Shown in pieces: positions 22,083-34,535 of a stretch of 64,000 bases of DNA. The stretch covers positions 294,356,025-294,420,024 of the forward strand of contig OZ024740.1 in the NCBI GenBank assembly GCA_964016885.1, read 5' to 3'. A program made the translations under genes and the position numbers. How positions within the stretch are numbered: position 1 is the first letter of the stretch; each line of letters opens with the position of its first letter. Source of the stretch: Eledone cirrhosa (taxonomy: Eukaryota > Mollusca > Cephalopoda > Octopoda > Eledonidae). The notes below the pieces were generated by a model. The model was not told the DNA's origin and searched no databases. It saw nothing but the letters and a program-made list of their open reading frames with translations.

Positions 22083-25000
22083 TTCCTTAAACCCATGTTA
22101 TTTCCTATTTAATGTTAGGAGATTTAGAAAAATACATTTTATCATTTTTTTTATCCATTCTTTCTAATCTTATTCTTCACACTTGATTTCTGATGTTTTG
22201 TGCCAAAGTGTATGAACTCTTTATTACAGAATATGGCAATAATTACAGAGCTATGACATTTAAATATATTTACTTGCTTATAATCAAAATATACTCATCA
22301 TTTTATAGTCACTTAATCTAGGAAGACCATTCCTATATACTTAGGTTAATATATAACCTATTAAAATCATTTATTATATTGTTTTCCTTGTAATTTTAAA
22401 ATTATTAAAACCATAATTAAAAGGCTTGCCATGACAATCTCTCTTGGCTGACAGTGTTAGAAAATATTTATGGTTCAATAAAAAAAAAAAACAAAAAAAA
22501 AAGTCTAAATTATATTTACTCCTTTTCATATTTTGTCCATGTTTGGTTTCTATTGTTTAAATTCATGTCTGCAAATTAACATGATGGTATGTATTATCAT
22601 AAAATTGATACAGTATAAATGTGTCTTCTCTAACAAAATAAGTTTTAAATGCTTTTCAAGATTATCTCTAAAGCCTTCATTGAATTATAATTAAATTATA
22701 AGTATGTTATTTGTTGATAATATATCCCTCCTTGTCATATGTTGCTTTTCACTTTTTACGAATTTTATAAACATTACATTGTTTTATTTGTTTTTTGTTT
22801 TTTTTTAATCAGCAATGCTTTCTTTCTTGGAATTTCAAGGCGAACTATTTCAATTTTGAGAAGACAGTCTGTTGTTTTTATTTGCTGTCTTCTAAATATA
22901 TTTACTGATGCAATAAAAATTCAGGTTATTTTACATTTAGTTAATATTAATCTTTAAGATTTCCAATATGCAGATGTACACGCATTTATTAATAATAAAG
23001 CTGTTACTTATTGCAGGTCTTCATATCTTAATTTGTGCATCCAACTGACAATTAGAAATTGTGAGTTCTGTCATTTTCTATCTTCTTTAAGTAATTATTT
23101 GTATTAAACCTGTATGTCTCCATTATGTTGTCATTAAAAAGAAAATTAGATAAAATAAATATACGAGTTTGAGGGAAAGTTTATTTTTTACAAAAACCAA
23201 ATTATATTTAAGATTTTTGCCATTAATAGGTTTTATCTATTTGCACAATTTCTTTAGGGTTTTATTTTAAACAAGATATGCGACCTTTTGTTTTATTATA
23301 TAATAGTGTTCATTATGATATTGTCTAGGATTTGATCTGTAGCTGTATAGAGAGCAATGAATAAGTATAGGGAATTTATATAATGTAATTCTAAGTTTTG
23401 GAGGTTTCTTTTTGTCTGTTTTCTTGTTTGTATATTGAAGGTTATAATTTTTTCATAGTTACTCATCTTTTATTTTTACAAGATAGCATTATCTATGTCT
23501 TCTTTAGTGTTTAGAAGTACGATGATATTTAATCAAAGTAGAATTTCAGTGTACATGTTTCTAGATATGATTTTTGTATTTGCACAGACTATAGGTAATA
23601 AAACCATTATAAATTATAGGAATGGCAATGTAAACTAGTTGTTGCAGTCATTTGAGAGTGCCTATCTTGTAAATATATCTCACAGCCATTACTGGAAATT
23701 TGAAATATTGTGTTTAAAAGGAAAACTATTATTTGCTTCTTTGGTAAATCACTTTTATATGTGGAAAAATATATCATAAATATAAAATATTGTTCTATGT
23801 GCTTCTATGTAGAACTGCATTAATTTCTCTTTCTGGCTATATGTATAATTTTTTTAAATAGAAATAATAGCATGTTTACTACTTTTAATTTACATTTGTT
23901 TATGACGTTTGCAACCACATTACATATATCATTATTTTTCACTAACTCGTTATTTATCTTTTTAAAAAACTATTTTTTATTTCTTCTATCATAAGTTTTG
24001 TGATTTAGAAATGTTTTCTACAAGTTACATTAATTCCAGGAAATTTGATTCCATGTGAAAAGAAAAAAACTATTGAAAATTTTCATTTCATTGAGAAAAC
24101 TAATTTTCCTTCAGTTCTTTATTATTTTTAAGTTATCTTTCAACATTGACTTACAACAGGCTTTGCTATTTAACCTGCATTAATGAAAGCCTTTGGATTT
24201 ATATATGAAATTTTCAAAGAAAAAATTAGTTTTATTATTTGATTTTATTTCTTCTGTTGGCTATTTCATTCTGTCTTCATACATGGCAAGAAACATATAT
24301 TCCTCTGTTAATTGTTGATGTGGAATATTTGTATATCATCATCATTCACAATATTTATATATAGATATAGTTTATCTTAGGATGTAAACAATATTATATG
24401 TAGCGCTTTATTTCCACTGGATTCCTTTATTTTTACAAAAACAAAACTTCCAATAAAGTATGAAGCATTTTATGATTGTATTGATTACAATTTCTGTAAC
24501 AAATTTGTTGGATATAATGATGGAGGGAAACTATCTTTTGTTGGTGTGGGAATAGCTTATGCACAAAATTCACTATATTATCTGCTCAAATGTATGTTTG
24601 TATACATTTTGTTTTTCATATATTTGGTGTGAATTCTATCATAGAAATGTTATATCTCGCTTATATGCAGGTTGTCTAGAATAAGGAAATATAAAAACTT
24701 CCATAAATTGTTAAAAGTTATGTGTGACTATGAAACAAGTGAATTGAAATCTGTTGGTAATATTTTATTAGATTCTTGTATACATTTAATCATATGTACT
24801 TTAAATATTACAGTTATTTGTTGAGATTAATAATCCATAGAACATATACATTCTTTAAGTGCATTGTTGATTGTATTTGTTTCTTTTTCTTCAAATAATT
24901 TGGTTGAATTCCATATATCCACAGTTGTTTTAAATTATCAGGAAAATTACTAATACTCTTATTGAATACTTTTCAATTTTTATTCAATATTTAATTATTC

Positions 25001-25775
25001 TTAGATCATTATGGCATTTTTATTTGGTTGTGACAACACAAATCAGAACATTTTATGAGAAAATCAGAAATATGTAAGCATTCATACACAATCACACATC
25101 ATATAACACATGTTTGGAAACAAAAGTTAAGTTGGTACAAAAATTTTATTTCACTTTTCACATTTTGCAGTGATACTTGACCCAAAAAAATCATAGTCAA
25201 ATCTTTTAGAAAGGGGTTTCCTTTAAAATCTTTTTATGTACATCTTCTCAACTATAATGGATATATCCTGGTCTGCCAAATCACTCTACCATTTCAACTC
25301 TAACAAAGTATCCCGTAAATATTGCTTAAATAATAAATTAATTTGAGATACTTTTTTATATTTGATCTCTATTGTAAATATCTGTTGGTCATGTTTGTCT
25401 GTTGCTAGGGAAATAATAGATATTTAAATAACTTTTAATATTCAAATATCAAGTGTTCATAAAAGTATTTCCTTTTATTTTAACAATAACTTTGAGAAGT
25501 ATAAAATCTGTTGATAATATAAAGCAAAGAGTATGACTATCATTTACACAATTTGGGTATTGATCGCATTGTTATGAAGTGATTCAAATTTAATTTGGAC
25601 ATGTTGAACTTACTATTAGCATTAAAGAAATCTTTCTATGGAGTTTTGTGCTTTTACTGGTTTTTGTCCTTTGTAGTTTGGATCACAATCACCTCATATT
25701 GTTAACCATATATTCATAATCCAGCAATACTCTTGTGGTTATGTGATATTGTCATTAATACTTTGGGATTAACTT

Positions 25776-25957
25776 TCAAAACAGGCTCTTAGATGCTATG
25801 GTATCACTTGGAATATCCCAAAAGTATTTTGTTATGTCATCCACTGTACCTAAGGTTTTCTGTATTTCTTCAGTTATTGTGAAACTGTCATCAATGCTTA
25901 CTTCTTTGGAATAAATTTCGGAAAACCTAATTGATTCCTTATTAAGATGAATTTTAT
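25776..25957 (-). CDS. Possible 3'-terminal exon of an unknown gene, antisense to the Nova 3' region
   Basis: In minus orientation a T-rich tract ending in AAG (acceptor, 25960-25958) precedes about 60 codons. The peptide includes NKESIRFSEIYSKEVSIDDS and ITKYFWDIPSDTIASKSLF and then a stop. The composition is balanced and protein-like, in contrast to the low-complexity frames around it. I cannot assign a family. It might be a retrocopied fragment or a chance frame. The rest of such a gene would lie at higher coordinates within the Nova 3' region, where I see no further exon. Confidence 0.25.
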
Positions 25958-27237
25958 CTTTAAAAAAAAAAAAAAAGAATGCTATCTCTATAATATAATA
26001 ATTATCAAAGAGTTTGTTTAAAGACAAAGAAACAAAAGAAATGGATTCAAACAAATGCCAGTGCAACATATTACTGAATATAAATTATTTTCAAAATAGT
26101 TCATAGATTTCTCAGTTGTCATTTGTTTTTTCATGCCTATTCATCAGAAAAGCTGGCATTGTAATATCGTTTTTAAGAACGACTTTGTTGTTACTCTTTG
26201 TAACTTTTCCAAAAGGAAGGTGATATATATCGAAATTTTATAATTCTGGAAGGAAATGGGTTTGCTCTCTTTCACAAACACGTACACACAATTGAAAATA
26301 TTTCTATAGAACATTCAACTTTTATCATTTCTTTAATACATTTTGTTTATTAACCCCACACCTGGCTTTTTTTTTTTTTTTTCTGTTCTACATATAAATA
26401 AATAACTTCATTCTGGTTATTCAGATATTTTAATCTTTACACAGTTTGGGATTGCCTTTGTTAGTATTTTTTTTATTAACCATTCCATTACAGAATTCAC
26501 ATAACCATTTTCTAAACTTGTAACACTAATTTGGTCATTTTGGGGGGAGTATTTTTAGAGACATTTGTTTATAGAATTTAATGCAGCTGGTACTATCTTT
26601 GAAAACTAGTATACAAATAAGCCTTCACTTACATCTAAATATTGGGAAACTGTAAAAGAATTCTTCAATAAATACAACTGCCTAGGTTATAAGGATTTTA
26701 ATGTTAAAGTATTATTACATTGCATATGTTGTTTTCTCCCAATCACTATTTCTCTTTTCATACAGATTATCACTTCAACTTTCCTTAAGCTGTGTGTTTT
26801 ACACACACACACACACACACTTTTGTATTTTTATCATAAATCTTAAAGAAGCAAATTTTTATTCAATTCGTTTGATTTATTGTATGAAAAGAGTAAATGA
26901 ATCAATTCACTCTCACCTAAATACTTTTGCTCATTGTTGGTCAGTAGAACTACAAAGCCACTGGATCAATCTCAATTGAATCTTGTGTCTTGTGGTTTCA
27001 TTTTATTCATGCATCTATTCATAAAATAGGTTTGAAATTGTACCAGATCATAATTCGACTCTATATATATAAACTTTTGGAAGAATAATCAATTATATTA
27101 ATTCTGATGCCAAATTTAGACTTCAGTTAAATGTCGAAGAAAGCACAGTTGTTTAAATGTCTGAAGTATTCAATAAGATCCCTCTTCTGGAGAATAACTT
27201 GAAATCTCATGTGATTGTAAAATGATAAAAATTATAA

Positions 27238-27306
27238 TTTCTGGTGATTCTTATTCAATAACCAAATGGTCACATTTGATTATCAGAGTATAAGAATCAT
27301 CAGAAA
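27238..27306. repeat. 69-nt two-stem hairpin
   Basis: 27238-27254 pairs with 27290-27306 (17 bp, one G-T wobble). After a small internal loop, 27258-27268 pairs with 27273-27283 (11 bp, one mismatch) around the tetraloop GTCA. The size and shape resemble a microRNA precursor or a tiny foldback element. Confidence 0.65.
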
Positions 27307-27589
27307 AGCTATTTTTCTCCTTTTTCAAATACACACACACACACACCACACACATATATATATGTACACACACATCTACCTAGTACTCTGGTACCATCAT
27401 TCCCCCCATTATATATATATCCAACCACCAAATTATTAGATACCGCTGTTTATTTGTTTACTTGAATTTTTGTTTCAGTGTCTGCTTTATCTCAGAAAAT
27501 ACTGAAATTAGGCAATCTAAATCTTTTTATCAATGATTACTTAGTGAAATTATTTTTGTCTCATGATATATATATATATAATCTGTATG

Positions 27590-27690
27590 TGGTGTTCTTG
27601 TCTGATGACCCTGTGATAAACAGGCGAAACTCCAGAGTAACAAGACTCACTATTTAGCCATAATAAAATGAATATATATATATATATATG
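27590..27690 (+). repeat. Dispersed repeat with AT tail, copy 1
   Basis: GTCTGATGACCCTGTGATAA, GCGAAACTCCAGAGTAACAA and 'gactcactatttagccataataaaatgaa' followed by (TA)n. The same text recurs at 58237-58350. Confidence 0.7.
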
Positions 27691-28135
27691 TGTGTGTATT
27701 ATTATATTTTAATTATTTGCTTTCTTTCTAAGAACACAACCCAGCTCTATTCAGCATGTCATTTACTCATCAAACTACAAGAGTTAAAAAATACTAATTA
27801 TAATATGTAAAGAAATATGTTCCTTCAGATATTGGTAGCTATAAATGGTTAGTAGTGCTTAATACTGATTACCGTATTATGTAGAGATATTTTTCTTTAT
27901 CATGTATTCATAAGAGAATTGAGAGGGATTCACATCAAACATAGTCCTACTTGTAGAAAAAAAAGCAAGAATAAATTACTATTTTGATTCACACAAAAAC
28001 AAAATAGTTACATAAAACCCATATTTGAAGTATCGTTTTTGTTTTTCCTCCTTCATTGATGTTCTCAAAACTATTCCCCTGCCTTGTACAATATAAAGCT
28101 CTAATCTAGATGTTTTTATATCAGTGCTTTTTAAC

Positions 28136-28147
<12 letters not shown>

Positions 28148-28185
<38 letters not shown>

Positions 28186-28229
28186 AGAACATCTTCACTT
28201 GCTATAATTTTTTTTTTTTTTTTTTTTTT
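28148..28229. repeat. Two long T runs (37 and 22 T)
   Basis: 28148-28184 is all T and 28208-28229 is all T, separated by a short unique segment. Confidence 0.95.
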
Positions 28230-29337
28230 ATTTATTGAAATTATTTTTCATCCTATTTTATATAATTGCTTATTTTGACAATTATTTGACAGATTTTGTC
28301 AATTTTGATATTTTCTTGGTATCAGTTATAGTTCTGTTAGCTTTTACATTATTCTTGTAAAACAAATGCATTTTTTTTTTTTTTTTTAGTGTAACTACTA
28401 TTTAACTTTTCCTGCTAGTTAACAGTACCAAAAATATTTCATACATTTTTAAAATCACTTTTCCCTTCAGTCTCATGTGTATGGATATTCACGATCATCC
28501 TTTTGAAGGACAAAATTGTGTTAATATAAATATGAATGCATCAGCTATATAACAATTCAAACTTAATATTATTCACTTATATATCAACCTATGTTAAAAA
28601 AATGTTCCTCAATTTGCTAACAAGTTATCATTATGCAAAACATGAAGCTGTTCTATCTACATTTAGTTTCTTTCATAATGATGTTTTCAAGCCTTTTCCT
28701 GTATTTTTTTGTTTTTACATTTTCAATTGAAACATTATTACAACATGCACTTGGATTGTTTTCCATTTCCTTCCAGATTTCTCTTGTTTACAGGATAAAG
28801 TATTGTTGTCTTATTGTTATGTTCACTTAAGACTAATATTTTGAAACATTAAAAAAGGTAAATATTCTGTCATTCTCTAGACTTTTTTGTCGTGCTTTTA
28901 TTTGTCAGCAATAATCTTTTTTTCTCTGTTCATTCTCATCAGTGTATCCCAAATGTGTATCTCAAATCTTTTGGCTATTGCCTGTTCCAATAAGTAATAC
29001 ATTTTTTTGGAGTGTAATAGGTTAGCGGTAACAATTTTCCAATATAGAATGGACTTTTATGCAGACAGAAGACCTCTTCCATTTTTTTTTTATCTTATGT
29101 AGCCACAGGCTAGCTGAAGCACCAGGTGCAACCAGGTCTTTTGTTCCAGATAAAACAATGACTTTATCTAGTGGAGAACCGTACTGTGTGCCTGTTAATT
29201 TTGCTGGTATTTTAAATAATTGGTCCTACATGGAAGAAATGATACTATAGATTATACTTCCGACTACCAGTCATATTTGTGTGTGTTTATATGTATATAT
29301 AGTGTGTATGTATATATATAATTTGCGTGTGTGTATA

Positions 29338-30386
29338 CAGGGCGTTCAGACTAAATTTAACCCTTTTTTTTTCTTTTTTCTTAAGGAAAAAAAAGTAAAT
29401 ATCTTAGCCAAAATTAAATTTATTGGAAAAATAAATTCACTGAAAGAAATTATCCTCAGCATCCACAAAGGCCTCAATCCAGCTCCAGAATCTAGCACGT
29501 GGCCTTCACAGTATCCCTAGGGAGAGCTTCATACACCTGTTGATCAGCAGTGTAGTTGGTGTCTTTCTCAACCGTGTCTCACACATAATAATCTTGTTGC
29601 CATACATGGCTTAACCACAGTAATCAGCAACTCCACATAGCCAACCGAATTGAGACTGAGACCCTGTTCAAAGATGTGAGGTGGCATGACATCACCTTCA
29701 CTGGAGACACATCCAAAAACCATTACAGTTTGGAGATACTTGGTCTTCATCATACAAACGTTATATGGCAAGCCATCTGTTGTTCTGGCTGTTGTGCACC
29801 TGGTCCCGAAAAATTCTTTTCATCAGAGAAGAACCAGATTGTCCCTGATTCAACAGCATTTATCACTATGTTCAGGAGTTTCTTTGTCTTTGCCAGACGG
29901 TTTTCTAGAGCTTTTTCTGTAAGAAGTTGGCCTTTACGCCTCTTGTATGAGTGGTAGCAGAGGTCCTCATGGTGGAACCTGCAACACCCATTTCCTGAGC
30001 TAAAGCTCACATTCCCTTGCCTGGGTGTTCCATCACTTTCTCCTGCAGTGCAGTTCTTAGATAAATTCTGATGCTCGGAAGCAATCAGAACATCTATTGT
30101 GTTCTTTCCTACAAGCCACAGCCGCGTAGTCTCCATTGCATCTCTTCATTTGACATATTGCTTTCATATTGTTCAAAGAGCATTGAGCAGCTGTCATGAT
30201 TGTGGAATTTTGATGCCTGGCACAAATCATCATGACCCAAGTTACCCTTTTCCAATATTCAGCTGGTTTGCACTTGTCCATTTCAGTTAATTTTAACATC
30301 TTTAAAGCTGTAGCGATTAGGTTTCACAAGGGGTATATCAGAAAAATTAAAAAAATTAGACTCTCAAATTTATCCTGAACAGCCTG
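29338..30386 (-). mobile_element. Mariner-like DNA transposon, inactive
   Basis: The ends are imperfect inverted repeats (CAGGGCGTTCAGACTAAATT at 29338; the right end read inward begins CAGGCTGTTCAGGATAAATT). The left end is preceded by TA. On the minus strand, frames carry HHEDLCYHSYKRRKGQLLTE, SGTIWFFSDEKNFSGPGAQQ and then VFGCVSSEGDVMPPHIFEQG, the core of a mariner transposase including the first catalytic Asp in SDEKNF. Frameshifts and a missing C-terminal catalytic region make it non-autonomous. Length is about 1.05 kb against roughly 1.3 kb for full mariners. Confidence 0.85.
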
Positions 30387-30403
30387 TGTGTGTTTATATA
30401 AAA

Positions 30404-31030
30404 TACGGGACCTGGGTATTGAGATGAACAATGATGCATCGTTTTATGCACCCATCACGAAAATGATGGCATTGTGCAGATGACTGGCGGGTTGGATTCT
30501 GAAGACATTTAGAACAGGCTCGAAAACCATGTTGGTCCTCTGGAGGACTTTCGTCTTCAGTCAACTGGGCTATTGTTCTCAGCTGTGGTCGCCCTGCAAA
30601 ACTTGAAGCAATTCAAGGAAGTTACACCAAGAGGATTGCCTCAATGAAAGAGATGAGCTACTGGGAGAGGCTGAAGAAATTAAAGGTTTACTGTCTGGAG
30701 CGGAACGGGAGAGATACGCAATGATATACATGGAAGATCTGGAAGGATTAGCACCAAACTTCAGCATTGAAAGCAAGACCAACCCATGAACAAGACGTCA
30801 CTGTGTAGTGCCAAAGCTCCCATCAGTCAATAGCCTTGGGTTCAAGGGACCCAGCTTTTTAATAAGCTGCCAAAAAATCTAAGATCTACATGGTGTGCAT
30901 GTAGATGTTTTCAAGAGATATTTCCACATTTTACTGACCAACATCCCAGATGAACCCACAGCACGAGACGAAGTGCAAATAAGGGTGACAGCAACAAACT
31001 CCCAGTGAAGGCTGGCTCTAGAAAGTGTAG
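30404..31030 (+). mobile_element. LINE ORF2 3' fragment (L2/CR1-like reverse transcriptase end)
   Basis: Translation in alternating frames gives DLGIEMNNDASFYAPITKMM, then FSQLGYCSQLWSPCKT, SERERYAMIYMEDLEGLAPN and DVFKRYFHILLTNIPDEPTA. 'DLG....D..F..HI' and 'R..Y...Q.W.P' are typical of the end of the reverse transcriptase in CR1/L2-type elements. Several frameshifts are present. It starts immediately after the mariner remnant. Confidence 0.7.
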
Positions 31031-31078
31031 CATCAATGGCAGTGCCCCATCATGGCCTCAGTCACTCGGAATGCAATT

Positions 31079-31109
<31 letters not shown>

Positions 31110-32585
31110 GGTATTGAGGTGCAAGTTGATTGCGTCCATAGGTGGTATGTCAAATGAGCACTCGATGCTCTCGGGGAGCAGAGTATCAATAGTATTAATA
31201 TATAAGGGAACAAAGAATCGGTGTTGTATCATATACATATTTAATTACATATTACATATGTTCCACTGTCGATCATTTCGAACCTGACTCTCGAATCGGA
31301 AGCTCTTCAGATATGTTTTAACATGTAGACTCGCGTCAGTGTGGTTGAATATTATCCCGATTCCTTATATGCTACCACAAATTCTGTCATGATGTTTTAC
31401 CGTATTCACTTGCTTTGTTTTCGGGGGGGGGGGGGGGGGGGGGCTTCTTATAATTTAGCAGCTATTATCTCCATCTTGATCAATTTGTCGCATGTATCCA
31501 TGTGTGTCGACCCATCTGCTGGCACATTATTAGTATATATATATATGGGTTCAAAACGATAGATAATGGATTTTTTTTTTTTTTTTTTTTTTTTTTTCTC
31601 TTAATATGGAAAATCCCATGTTTGCATGGATTGTGTGTGGTGGGGGGGTCTTTATCTCAGCTTTTACCTTTTTTCCCCATGCCTTCTCCGTGTTCCTGCC
31701 CTTTGGATCACCTGGTACCTCTTTATCCAACTGTTGTCCTCTGTACATATCACGTCCGTACAAGTGCAGTCATCTTGCATGGTACATCTGATTCTACTTT
31801 ATCGCTCATTTATACGACGATTCGAAAGGGTATATATACAGTTCGAAATGAAACCAAAAATGTTACCAAACGCTAGAATCGATGAGAGTTCGTTTACGAA
31901 AATTATTGCTGTAAGTATCAGGTTGCTATATTATGCAAGGAAAATTTCCAACATAGTTACCTCCCTTTTAACACTGAGTTTTTACCTCCCCTTTGATGCT
32001 TGATAATGGGATTAATTTTATATTACAAATATCATTCACTCCTGAGTGAATGGCAGGAGTGTTTGAGAGAACTCTGCTCCAATGACCCTCTCATGTATAA
32101 GTTGGGCGAAGAAGAAATATCCTTCTCTCTCACGTCTACCCGATTATTTTAATGATATTTTTTTGAAAGAGAAAATAAATATTAATTTGATTCACAAGCT
32201 GTTTTATGTATGACTGCCTCTACCTTCAATTCATCATAGCAGTCATGGATTGGGCAATTGTAAAATTCAGTTGCATTTATACTACTTTTTAGTTTGGTAT
32301 TAAAATAGGCATAATTAGTCATTATACATGTTGGACATGGTTAGTATTTGGTATAGTCTGTATTACAAAATAAACAAAAAGTTGCCAGAGAGACAGGAAT
32401 TAGTGTGTTGAAAGATGGATGATGAACAAAGAAATATTCTTAAACCCAATTAAGTAAATGAGTATTCTAATAAATATATTTCCCAATGTGCAATATAAGG
32501 TGTTAAGAGTGATCTGTGGCAGGGGACAGTGAAATTTATAGTTATTTACATCAACAGGTAGTCACCTTTAAATAGTTCTAATTAT
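31031..32585. other. No gene; homopolymer runs
   Basis: Contains (AT)n near 31083-31110, a 21-bp G run (31423-31443) and a T run at about 31571-31597. The rest shows no recognised repeat or coding exon. Confidence 0.5.
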
Positions 32586-32587
32586 GC

Positions 32588-32780
32588 ACACGGCCAGCAA
32601 TTTTGGAGAAGCAGAAAGTTGTTTATATTGACACGAGTACTTAACTGGTTCTTCATTTTGTCAACTCTGGAAGGAAGAAAGACAAAATTGACCTTGGTGG
32701 GATTCAAACTCAGAACATGGAAAGTTGTAACTAAATGCTGCAAAGCATTTTGTCTAATGCTCTACCAGTCCACCATCCTA
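32588..32780 (-). repeat. tRNA-derived SINE (family A), inverted
   Basis: Reverse-strand tail CACGGCCAGCAATTTTGG, core GACCTTGGTGGGATTCAAAC (box B reverse) and head 'gctctaccagtccaccatcc'. Confidence 0.7.
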
Positions 32781-33329
32781 AGTACATTACCATAATAATG
32801 ATATAATAGGCTGGATAGATAGGGTGCAGAGTGTTCTATGTATTAGAAATAGATATGCCAATTATTTAGTATCAAGAATGAGTAGTAATCAAGGCTAGAG
32901 GCAACATTGCACTAGTAGTTTATATTGTATTGTTGTGGAAACTGAATCTATAAAAGGAATTGTGTTAAATAAAGAAATTTTGACTAGACTCCTTCAAGTC
33001 AGGCTAAACATGCTCAACTATTAGAACTCTTGTTACATTGTAAACATTTCAAAGATGTAGACAAAGGATAATATATATACTTGATTTCTGTTTTTTGCTT
33101 TTTGCAACTGATTCATTGGGGAGCAAAGTAAAGTGTCAGTAGTCCTTTTCATGGGTTCTGGGAGTTGTATGAGGAATGCAGGAAAGTATCCTTAAACTTG
33201 TAACTAGGTCCTGATGCTTGCAATTGAAGAAATTCTACTAAAGATGCCCAAAGACCAGGCAATGGATTAAATCTACCATCCAATTAGTTCACTGAAGGAC
33301 TTGAACAAATATTGCAAAGTATTTTTGGA

Positions 33330-33440
33330 CTTCTACTATATTTTATCAACCGTGAACAGATGAAAACCCAAAAGTTCACCTCAACAGGATTTGAACACAG
33401 CCAGCACAAATATCAAAAGAACTAGTTTATCAGTTCTTTT
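33330..33440 (-). repeat. Degenerate SINE (family A), inverted
   Basis: 'attttatcaaccgtgaacagatgaaaac' and CACCTCAACAGGATTTGAAC match the reverse of the core and box B. Confidence 0.45.
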
Positions 33441-33474
33441 GCTAAAATGTATACTTGTATACAATTCACATATC

Positions 33475-33986
33475 ATCGTTATCATCACTGTTTAATATTT
33501 AGTTTCCATGCTTGTATGGGTTAGACGGCTGTTGCATGCTGAAGCTAGACTGGTCAGGTAATTAAGTCCTGCTCATATGGTGTGTTTTGGCTTTTTTATG
33601 GCTGAATGCCCTAGAAGCGTGGTTTCTTTGGCTGGTGCACTTCCTAGCACCAATCACTTTACAGAGTACTGAGAGCATTTTTATCGTGACCTCAACACTA
33701 CCACCTTACGGGGTGGACTGGGTGCTTTTATAGTGGCACCAGCACTTTATATATATGAAACATATACATCATCATCATCATCGTTTAACGTCTATCTTCC
33801 ACGCTAGTATGGGTTAGATGGGTATATGAAATATATCTAAGATGAAAACTAAACATGCATATATCATCACCATTTAACACCTATTTTCCATGCTTGCATG
33901 GGTTAGACAAATTGCCATATTATAAGGATGGTGACCATGTCTTGCTCATACAGATATGTTTTTGACTTGGTTTTCTATGGCTGGGA

Positions 33987-34022
<36 letters not shown>

Positions 34023-34200
34023 CCATGTCACCATCACTGCCACTTTGCTGGATGGATATGGTACTTTTCATCATGGTACCAGTACACCTGGTTAAGTGGT
34101 CATACTGGTACCAGTATGACCACTTAACCAGGTGTACTGGGTGCCTTTTGGTCTTGGTATTAGCACAATCACCTTACAGGGTGAACTGAGTGCTTATATA
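33475..34200 (+). repeat. Octopus-type interspersed repeats, several nested copies
   Basis: Three heads are seen: about 33475 (degenerate), 33768 (CATCATCATCATCATCGTTT) and 33865 (CACCATTTAACACCTATTTT), followed by 3' modules ('caccttacggggtggactgggtgc'). The last copy contains a 34-bp T run (33989-34022) and the palindrome at 34079-34140. Confidence 0.65.
34079..34140. repeat. 62-bp perfect palindrome without spacer
   Basis: Bases 34079-34109 are the exact reverse complement of 34110-34140. The centre is ACTGGTACCAGT. It lies inside an interspersed repeat copy, so one arm is a natural part of the repeat and the other is an inverted duplicate. Confidence 0.95.
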
Positions 34201-34269
34201 TATATATACAGTGAGAAAGAGAAAAAGGGCTTTGGCGCAGTTTCATGTACAAAATTCTAAAATTGGTTA

Positions 34270-34360
34270 TCTTGTTGCTATAATGATGCTGCAGCAGTGG
34301 AATTAAACCTAGAAGCTACACAGTTGTGAAGTGAAATTCTTAACCATTCAGCCTTGCCTG
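34270..34360 (-). repeat. tRNA-derived SINE (family B, Lys-like), inverted fragment
   Basis: 'gcagtggaattaaacctagaagc' and 'aaattcttaaccattcagcc' correspond to the reverse of the tRNA-like head seen at 36336. Confidence 0.4.
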
Positions 34361-34394
34361 GAAAGCAGGTAATTATCATAAAATGACCTGATCT

Positions 34395-34535
34395 CTGTAA
34401 TTACTTTTGTGACCTTGGCCTCCCAGAGGCTGTATCCAACCAGAATTCTTTCACCTCTTTCTGTTCAAACTGGCTATAACCAGCCACTCATACTGCTGTT
34501 AAGGTATTGTTCTCAAAATAAATAATATATCCATG
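34395..34535 (-). mobile_element. piggyBac-type MITE fragment (family 1), inverted
   Basis: 'gtatccaaccagaattctttcacctctttctg' and 'gctgttaaggtattgttctcaaaataaata' are the reverse of the internal part of the copies at 39488 and 55084. Confidence 0.55.

Larger units (their letters stand above)
16453..28900 (+). other. Candidate very long Nova 3' untranslated region
   Basis: This is 12.4 kb of strongly AT-rich sequence with long T runs and few interspersed repeats compared with either side, and no recognised plus-strand gene. Neuronal RNA-binding protein genes often have very long 3' untranslated regions. Many AATAAA words occur, so the end cannot be placed. Between the listed items I see no gene. 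Confidence 0.4.

Noticed and set aside
26701..26979. 92-codon plus-strand frame
   Set aside because: Low-complexity hydrophobic and Thr-His repeat composition from AT-rich DNA and a (CA)n run.
29059..29250. Possible short exon after TTATGTAG (peptide with APGATRSFVPDKT)
   Set aside because: An acceptor-like site exists, but there is no partner exon and no recognised family; kept only as a note.
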